From: Spirosoma aerolatum
Lineage (GTDB): Bacteria; Bacteroidota; Bacteroidia; Cytophagales; Spirosomataceae
Direction: 5' to 3'
Assembly: GCF_002056795.1 (NCBI RefSeq)
Contig: NZ_CP020104.1
Span: 2,925,001-2,989,000, forward strand
DNA length: 64,000 nt
Positions 59,447 through 64,000 of this stretch are shown piece by piece. The notes under the pieces were generated by a model, which had not been told where the DNA came from, did not search any database, and saw only the letters and a list, made by a program, of their open reading frames with translations. A program made the position numbers and the translations under genes. The first letter of the stretch is position 1, and each line of letters begins with the position of its first letter.

Positions 59447-59794
59447 ATGACCAGCCAACTTGCTGCCCTTTTTGTCGACGATCAGACGCTGCCGTGGGAA
59501 ACGGTAGGCGAGGGGGTAAAGCGTAAAATTATGACTTACGATGCCAACCTGATGATGGTCAAAGTAGCCTTCGAGACGGGTGGTATCGGCACACCGCACA
59601 GCCACTATCATACACAGATGAGTTATGTGGCTAGCGGGGCTTTCGATATTACCATCGGCGACGAAACACGTACGGTTCGAGAAGGTGATGCCTATTACAT
59701 TCCATCGAATGTCTGGCACGGGGCTGTCTGCGTCGAAGCGGGTGTACTGGTGGACATCTTTACGCCTATGCGCGAAGACTTCGTTAATAAATAA
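59447..59794 (+). CDS. Cupin domain-containing protein
   Basis: A 115-residue single-domain cupin. Metal ligands are in the first motif GTPHSHYHTQMSYVASGAF (His, His, Gln/Glu) and the second PSNVWHGAVC (His). The strand EDAYYIP-type stretch reads REGDAYYIPSNVW. Such small cupins are dioxygenases, isomerases or regulators of sugar metabolism. It lies between zwf and pgl, so a sugar-related function is possible but unproven. A 30-bp stem-loop begins 5 bases after its stop. Confidence 0.88.
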   Translation: MTSQLAALFVDDQTLPWETVGEGVKRKIMTYDANLMMVKVAFETGGIGTPHSHYHTQMSYVASGAFDITIGDETRTVREGDAYYIPSNVWHGAVCVEAGVLVDIFTPMREDFVNK

Positions 59795-59798
59795 GGCT

Positions 59799-59873
59799 TT
59801 TTAACACGAAGGTACAGCGCACACAGAGAGATAACTAATAACACTCTGTGTGCGCTGTACCTTCGTGTTAAAA
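59799..59873. repeat. Perfect 30-bp stem-loop between the cupin and pgl genes
   Basis: TTTTAACACGAAGGTACAGC at the head of the left arm (59799-59828) pairs over 30 bases with 59844-59873; the loop is 15 bases. The words (CACGAAGG, ACACAGAG) suggest a repeat-built arm, but I cannot assign a fixed period. It lies between the cupin and pgl genes on the same strand. Confidence 0.88.
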
Positions 59874-59889
59874 CCCAAACTATTAATTT

Positions 59890-60618
59890 ATGCAACTGAT
59901 TGTAAAAAAGAATCCAGCCGACCTGGCAAAAGCAGCGGCAGAATTTATTACAAAGCGGATCAAAGACGTACTTAAAAAACAGGATCGGTTTACGATTGCG
60001 CTTTCGGGGGGCAGCACACCCAAAGCCTTACATGAACTGCTGGCTAAATCGCCTTATGTCGAGCAAATTCCATGGTTACAGTTGCATGTCTTCTGGGGCG
60101 ATGAACGTTACGTACCGATCGACGATCCACAGAGTAATGCCGGTATGGCCTATGATACGTTGCTGGGCCACGTCTACACGCCTGAATCGCAGATACACGT
60201 TTGGCGCACTGACCTGGAGCCTGATGCCGCTGCGGCCGATTACGACCGGGTCCTACATGATTATTTCGGGGAATCCGGCCCAACATTCGATCTGGTACTG
60301 CTCGGCATGGGCGATGATGGGCATACCCTCTCTTTGTTTCCCGGCACCGAAGTCGTTCATGAACAAACGGCCTGGACAAAAGCCTACTTCCTAACCCAGC
60401 AGACTATGTACCGGCTTACGCTGACTGCGCCTATTGTGAACCGGGCCAGTTGCATAGCCTTTCTGGTGGCTGGACCCAAGAAAGCGGCACCGCTTAAGGA
60501 AGTGCTGGAAGGTGAATACAATCCAGACCAATACCCATCGCAGGTTATCAAACCAACGCAGGGCGAACTTGTCTGGCTGGTCGATGCCCAGGCAGCTGAA
60601 TTGATAACAAAGAAATAA
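59890..60618 (+). CDS. pgl: 6-phosphogluconolactonase
   Basis: A 242-residue DevB/NagB-type lactonase that hydrolyses 6-phosphogluconolactone, the product of zwf. Motifs: FTIALSGGSTPKALHELLA, LHVFWGDERYVPIDDPQSN, LVLLGMGDDGHTLSLFPGT and NRASCIAFLVAGPKKA. Length is standard. It follows zwf on the same strand but is separated by the cupin gene and a strong stem-loop, so expression levels may differ. Confidence 0.96.
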   Translation: MQLIVKKNPADLAKAAAEFITKRIKDVLKKQDRFTIALSGGSTPKALHELLAKSPYVEQIPWLQLHVFWGDERYVPIDDPQSNAGMAYDTLLGHVYTPESQIHVWRTDLEPDAAAADYDRVLHDYFGESGPTFDLVLLGMGDDGHTLSLFPGTEVVHEQTAWTKAYFLTQQTMYRLTLTAPIVNRASCIAFLVAGPKKAAPLKEVLEGEYNPDQYPSQVIKPTQGELVWLVDAQAAELITKK

Positions 60619-60624
60619 ACTGAA

Positions 60625-60706
60625 ATTGAACCGCAAGGACGCGAGGGCGCAAAGAACAGTTTATTAGTTTCCAATTCTTTGCGTCCTCGCGTCCTTGCGG
60701 TTCAAT
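60625..60706. repeat. Word-built stem-loop, CGCRARGR octamers
   Basis: Thirty-two-base arms at 60625-60656 and 60675-60706 with one G-U-compatible mismatch and an 18-base loop. The left arm tiles as octamers CGCAAGGA, CGCGAGGG, CGCAAAGA (60632-60655). It lies between pgl and ogt. Confidence 0.88.
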
Positions 60707-60736
60707 CAGTTGCAACGTGTTATAAGAATATCTGCC

Positions 60737-61240
60737 ATGAACACCGTCGTTTTTGAGTCACCACTGGGTTTGGTTCGTGTATCGGGTGATGTCGATGGTG
60801 TCTCGGTAATTTCCTGTACTGATGTGTCTCAAACCGAAGGTGCATCGGTAAACAAGCCAGATCAGGCAATGGCTGAGCCGGTTCAGCAGGCAGTACAGCA
60901 ATTGCAGGAATACTTTGCCGGGTCGAGACAGACGTTTGATTTTCTGCTAAACCCAGCAGGGACCGAATTTCAACAAACGGTTTGGAAGGCGCTGCTCGAT
61001 GTGCCGTTTGGGACAACACAATCCTACCTGGCCTTATCCCGACGGATTGGCGATGAAAAAGCGATTCGGGCCGTAGCAGCCGCCAACGGACGCAATCCTC
61101 TCTGGATCGTCGTGCCCTGCCATCGGATCATTGGTTCAGATGGGTCATTGACAGGGTATGCTGGTGGACTATGGCGGAAGAAGTGGTTGCTGGAACATGA
61201 AGGAGCCTTCGCCAAATCGTCGCAGTTGAGTCTGTTCTAA
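60737..61240 (+). CDS. ogt: Methylated-DNA-[protein]-cysteine S-methyltransferase
   Basis: A 167-residue MGMT that removes O6-alkyl groups from guanine by a suicide reaction. The acceptor Cys is C128 in WIVVPCHRIIGSDGSLTGY. The helix-turn-helix finger contains FGTTQSYLALSRRIG and the Asn hinge RAVAAANGRNP. The N-terminal half is the usual ribonuclease-H-like domain (MNTVVFESPLGLVRVSG). The ATG at 60737 is chosen; the frame upstream to 60695 is encoded by the end of the stem-loop. Confidence 0.95.
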   Translation: MNTVVFESPLGLVRVSGDVDGVSVISCTDVSQTEGASVNKPDQAMAEPVQQAVQQLQEYFAGSRQTFDFLLNPAGTEFQQTVWKALLDVPFGTTQSYLALSRRIGDEKAIRAVAAANGRNPLWIVVPCHRIIGSDGSLTGYAGGLWRKKWLLEHEGAFAKSSQLSLF

Positions 61241-61280
61241 TGTAGAGATGCCATACCTGGCGTCTCCTGAACAGATGGTC

Positions 61281-61919
61281 TTAAAACAATTCACTCAAAT
61301 AGACGGCTACCCCTGCTGCGATTCGGAATGAAGTGACATCGGCCTTTTGGTTGAGATCGAAGCCGTTCAGCGAGACGGGGTATTTGCCCAGGGTCTGAAA
61401 GCTGCCATTTAAGGTGATGGCTACCGGAAGCGATACAAAATACTGAAGGCCAGCCCCCACATGTAAACCTCCGCCTTTAAAAAGCAAATTATCCCGCCCT
61501 CCACTTACATTGAGTACCTGATCGGCTTTGCCGGTTTGGTATACATAACCAAGTTCGGCATAAGGACGTAAAGCGCGGGTGGTCGCCGAGAAGTTGAAAC
61601 GAACCCCGCCCGTCAGGTGGGAAAAATGAAACGATTTGCCTGCAATTTTATCGGGGTTCAGACTTGTGTAGTCGTACTGGCCGAAGACTTCATACCGTTG
61701 GTTCAGACCATACCCAATCCGCCCGCCAATGCCAGGGCCGGAGCCTGCATTTTCGTCCAGAAATTGAAAATAATCCGACGACCAGCCCATGTAATGCCCC
61801 TGCAAACTCAGGTTCAGCCCTTCGGTAGTCGACCTTTGGCGGATGGTTTGTGCCTGAAGATTGTTGAAAGAAAGTAAGCTCAGGCAGAGAAGTAAACAAG
61901 AAAAGCGAAGGAATTGCAT
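61281..61919 (-). CDS. Outer-membrane beta-barrel protein
   Basis: A 212-residue protein with a signal peptide (MQFLRFSCLLLCLSLLSFNN...LQA). It is followed by alternating beta strands with aromatic girdle residues (EVFGQYDYTSLNPDKIAG, YAELGYVYQTG, GGLHVGAGLQYFV) and ends ELF. This fits an eight-stranded OmpA/OmpW-like porin-fold protein. Function is unknown. It is convergent with ogt and downstream of the Ser/Thr kinase on the same strand. Confidence 0.82.
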   Translation of the reverse strand: MQFLRFSCLLLCLSLLSFNNLQAQTIRQRSTTEGLNLSLQGHYMGWSSDYFQFLDENAGSGPGIGGRIGYGLNQRYEVFGQYDYTSLNPDKIAGKSFHFSHLTGGVRFNFSATTRALRPYAELGYVYQTGKADQVLNVSGGRDNLLFKGGGLHVGAGLQYFVSLPVAITLNGSFQTLGKYPVSLNGFDLNQKADVTSFRIAAGVAVYLSELF

Positions 61920-61958
61920 GAGGATGATGCGTTAAATGAGGTGAATAAATGGTTAGAG

Positions 61959-63785
61959 CTAAAAATTCAGGACATCGTCGCCAGTGCGAACCTCGAAGGT
62001 TTGTCCGGGGCGAAACACAACCGCCTGCCCTTTGGCTTCGTCGCTGATCGTGGCTGATCGGAGGGCGATTCGTTTGCCATTGACGGCCTCAACGCTATTG
62101 ATACGAAACTCCAGTAAACTCCGTTTGCGGAACATTTCGCCATCGGCTCGTTTGATGCGACTTACTTCGCCATAAGCGGTAGCCCCACTCTGAATAACGA
62201 CTTCGCCATCACTGATAACGGGTTCAGTAACCCGAAAACGAATGGATTGGCCTTCCTGTGAGGCATCCGACGACAGCCCTTCTACCAGCGCCAGGTTTAC
62301 TCGCAAACGTCGGATGATAATTGCTTTTCGAACCGTTGTTTTCGGAGTAACCGTCTCAGATACAGATTCGGATTTGGTCGCTGGGGCGGCTGGATTGGCA
62401 GGCGTTTCCGATGGCGTAACTGGTGATCCAGTACCCGATTTTTTAACCTCTGCTGGCCCGGCTACGTATTGTCTGGGGAGTACAGTTTTCGGTTGGGGTA
62501 CCTTCTCTTTTTTCTCTACTGGGGCAGGTGCCACCGTTTTGGGTTGGGTAGGTAGAGGAACTGAAACGGTGGTTGGTGTTTCCTGAGCCAGTGTAACCTC
62601 AGTCGGATGTTGATCGGTCAGTGTTTCGGGTTGCTTAGGCTTCGGTTTTACATCCTGTTTAGGCACAACCGTCTGTGTTTGATCGGCTGTGGTTTGGGGC
62701 TTGTCGGTTTGGTCGAAAACGATCAGGCCAATGAACAGAAGCGCCACCAGCGTAAGGCCTCCTGCCAGTAACGTTTGCCAGTTGTCGGAAGCCCAGCGCA
62801 TAGCTGGTTGACTCCTGCCAGACTCGGTGGCGGCTGGCGTTACTTTTGTTTCGGCCAGTACCGTTTGCCGAACAGGCTGGATATTCCACACATCGGTTGT
62901 TGGTGCAGTTGTTGAAGCGGCTAGTTTGGAGGGATCGAGGATGGCCAGTTGCGAATAATACGGTTGGAGTGCCTTCTGAAACTCTTTGGCATCGGCAAAC
63001 CGCTTGGTCGGATTTTTATCGAGGGCTTTGTGGACAATGGCTTCCAGTTCTTTGGGCACCTGTGGATTCAGCTTCCGAAGCGCAGTGGGTTTTTCCTGAA
63101 CAATAGCCTGCATCAGCGCGTAGTCGGTACGGCTGGCAAATGGAAGTTTCCCCGATAGCAATTCATACAGGAGAATACCCATCGCGTAGATGTCGGAAGC
63201 CGCCGAGGGAGCTTCTCCCTGCACCAGTTCGGGCGCCATGTATTCGAGCGTGCCAACGATGCGGTTTACCTGAGTCAACCGTTGGTTGCCGATCACGCGG
63301 GCAATGCCAAAATCCATCAGCTTTACCGTTCCCTCGGGAGTCAGCATCAGATTGGCGGGTTTGATGTCACGGTGTAAGATCCCTTTCCGGTGGGCATGAG
63401 AAAGGCCCTCAAGACCCTGTCTGACAATTTCGGCGGCTACTGGAGCGGGCAATGCCCCTGCTTTGCGAATCAGTGCTTCCAGGCTGTCGCCCTCCACAAA
63501 TTCCATGGCCATGAAATAGTCCGACCCATCCTGCAAAAAGTTGTAAACGACGGCTATGTTGGGATGGTTGAGCCGGGCCAGAATCAGCGCTTCGTTGCGG
63601 AAACGTTCCATAAACGAGGTCTGGCTGACGAGGTGCGTATGTAACATCTTAACAGCTACAGGACGTTCGAGATGTGTATCGGTGGCCTGATAAACGGTAC
63701 CCATCCCGCCCTCGCCCAGCAGCGATTCAACGCGGTAATGGTGGATTAATCGGCCTCTCATGGGGGATTGCATGGTGGTAGTCAT
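61959..63785 (-). CDS. Membrane-anchored Ser/Thr protein kinase
   Basis: A 608-residue Hanks-type kinase. The catalytic domain (about 17-280) has the glycine loop GEGGMGTVYQAT (24-35), K46 in VAVKML, the HRDIKPANLM catalytic loop (D140), DFGIARV (D158) and GTLEYMAPEL. One transmembrane helix spans 338-357, then a long Pro/Thr/Lys linker, then a beta-rich C-terminal domain (about 485-608) outside the membrane. The C-terminal part has no PASTA repeats and its ligand is unknown. The start ATG overlaps the stop of the PP2C gene (ATGA), so kinase and phosphatase are coupled. Confidence 0.93.
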   Translation of the reverse strand: MTTTMQSPMRGRLIHHYRVESLLGEGGMGTVYQATDTHLERPVAVKMLHTHLVSQTSFMERFRNEALILARLNHPNIAVVYNFLQDGSDYFMAMEFVEGDSLEALIRKAGALPAPVAAEIVRQGLEGLSHAHRKGILHRDIKPANLMLTPEGTVKLMDFGIARVIGNQRLTQVNRIVGTLEYMAPELVQGEAPSAASDIYAMGILLYELLSGKLPFASRTDYALMQAIVQEKPTALRKLNPQVPKELEAIVHKALDKNPTKRFADAKEFQKALQPYYSQLAILDPSKLAASTTAPTTDVWNIQPVRQTVLAETKVTPAATESGRSQPAMRWASDNWQTLLAGGLTLVALLFIGLIVFDQTDKPQTTADQTQTVVPKQDVKPKPKQPETLTDQHPTEVTLAQETPTTVSVPLPTQPKTVAPAPVEKKEKVPQPKTVLPRQYVAGPAEVKKSGTGSPVTPSETPANPAAPATKSESVSETVTPKTTVRKAIIIRRLRVNLALVEGLSSDASQEGQSIRFRVTEPVISDGEVVIQSGATAYGEVSRIKRADGEMFRKRSLLEFRINSVEAVNGKRIALRSATISDEAKGQAVVFRPGQTFEVRTGDDVLNF

Positions 63786-64000
63786 TGAGGAAGTTCGACA
63801 TCACGAGTGAAAGGTAAATCGAATTCGCGGGTTTCTTTGGGTGTAGTTCCTGGGTCGGCGTCGGTACGTTCGGCCAGTACAATCGTAATGTTGTCATGCC
63901 CTCCCCGACTCTTAGCCATAGTCACCAGTTCGTCGGCAGCATCGTGAAGATCGGCCTGTTGCAACACGCGGATAAAATCGGCTTCCAGGCAGTACTCATA
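63782..64000 (-). CDS. PP2C-type protein phosphatase, C-terminal part (cut by window edge)
   Basis: The frame runs in from the right edge (YEYCLEADFIRVLQQADL) and gives 72 residues to the TGA at 63782-63784. The segment LVTMAKSRGGHDNITIVLAE is the characteristic end of a PP2C/PPM Ser/Thr phosphatase, with the metal-binding G-x-x-D-N. A polar tail follows. It should reverse phosphorylation by the coupled kinase (ATGA overlap). The N-terminal three quarters lie outside the window. Confidence 0.85.
   Translation of the reverse strand, partial: YEYCLEADFIRVLQQADLHDAADELVTMAKSRGGHDNITIVLAERTDADPGTTPKETREFDLPFTRDVELPQ

Noticed and set aside
24809..60706. Stem-loops considered as a CRISPR array or insertion sequence ends
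   Set aside because: They are dispersed single hairpins with no spacers, no cas genes, no transposase and no target-site duplications.

Overview
The window looks like chromosome of a Bacteroidota member of the order Cytophagales, most like the Spirosoma group. This is inferred from gene content, not from a marker gene. The signs are TonB-dependent receptors with carboxypeptidase-like N-terminal domains, a DUF4249 lipoprotein beside one of them, a DUF4254/GT9 pair, a type IX secretion C25 protease of the PorU type, the Bacteroidota promoter motif TAnnTTTG upstream of several genes, weak Shine-Dalgarno sites, and roughly balanced base composition. About 57 protein genes fill the window. I found no rRNA, tRNA, CRISPR array, transposase or prophage.

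Layout. 1-4.7 kb: OsmC protein, a small secreted Cys/Lys-rich protein, thyA, a pentapeptide protein, a 2TM protein and a PolX-like protein. 4.9-11.3 kb: TonB receptor plus DUF4249 lipoprotein, then two GT9 (heptosyltransferase-type) enzymes and DUF4254, probably for cell-surface glycan. 11.5-19.6 kb: a TetR regulator, a GAF-domain protein, a 1226-residue phosphoesterase/outer-membrane-barrel fusion and an HD + PycTM-like membrane protein. 19.7-24.8 kb: molybdenum cofactor genes (moeA, moaC, mobA), small membrane or secreted proteins, a nucleotidyltransferase and guanine deaminase. 24.9-30.3 kb: kdnA, kdnB, lspA, kdsA, a KdsC-like phosphatase and kdsB, a set that fits synthesis of 8-amino-Kdo for lipopolysaccharide. 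30.2-37.4 kb: a GT-C membrane transferase, thiamine pyrophosphokinase, an acyltransferase and a PorU-type sortase. 37.6-47 kb: CDF transporter, retropepsin-like protein, NTF2-like protein, a second TonB receptor, an esterase, a DoxX-like protein and PBP4. 47-56 kb: beta-CASP hydrolase, accA, HAD phosphatase, site-2 protease, FUSC protein, ABC exporter and rpiB. 56-64 kb: a response regulator and a histidine kinase with an ethylene-receptor-like sensor, zwf, a cupin, pgl, ogt, an outer-membrane barrel, and a Ser/Thr kinase overlapping a PP2C phosphatase that runs off the window.

The most unusual signal lies between the genes. About a dozen junctions carry long stem-loops, the best with near-perfect arms of 22 to 32 bp. 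The arms are built from degenerate tandem words of 7, 8 or 9 bases, with a different word in each family: four elements share heptamers like GATGTAT, three share octamers like CRCTCnTT, and others are singletons here. In one element the two arms differ by exactly two heptamers yet still pair. Several elements run into neighbouring reading frames and create false or new N-termini. Other points of interest are the ethylene-receptor-like histidine kinase with all key copper/ethylene residues, a PolX whose polymerase aspartates are gone, a retropepsin-like protein with Asn in place of the catalytic Asp, and the phosphoesterase/kinase-like/barrel fusion next to the HD-PycTM gene.
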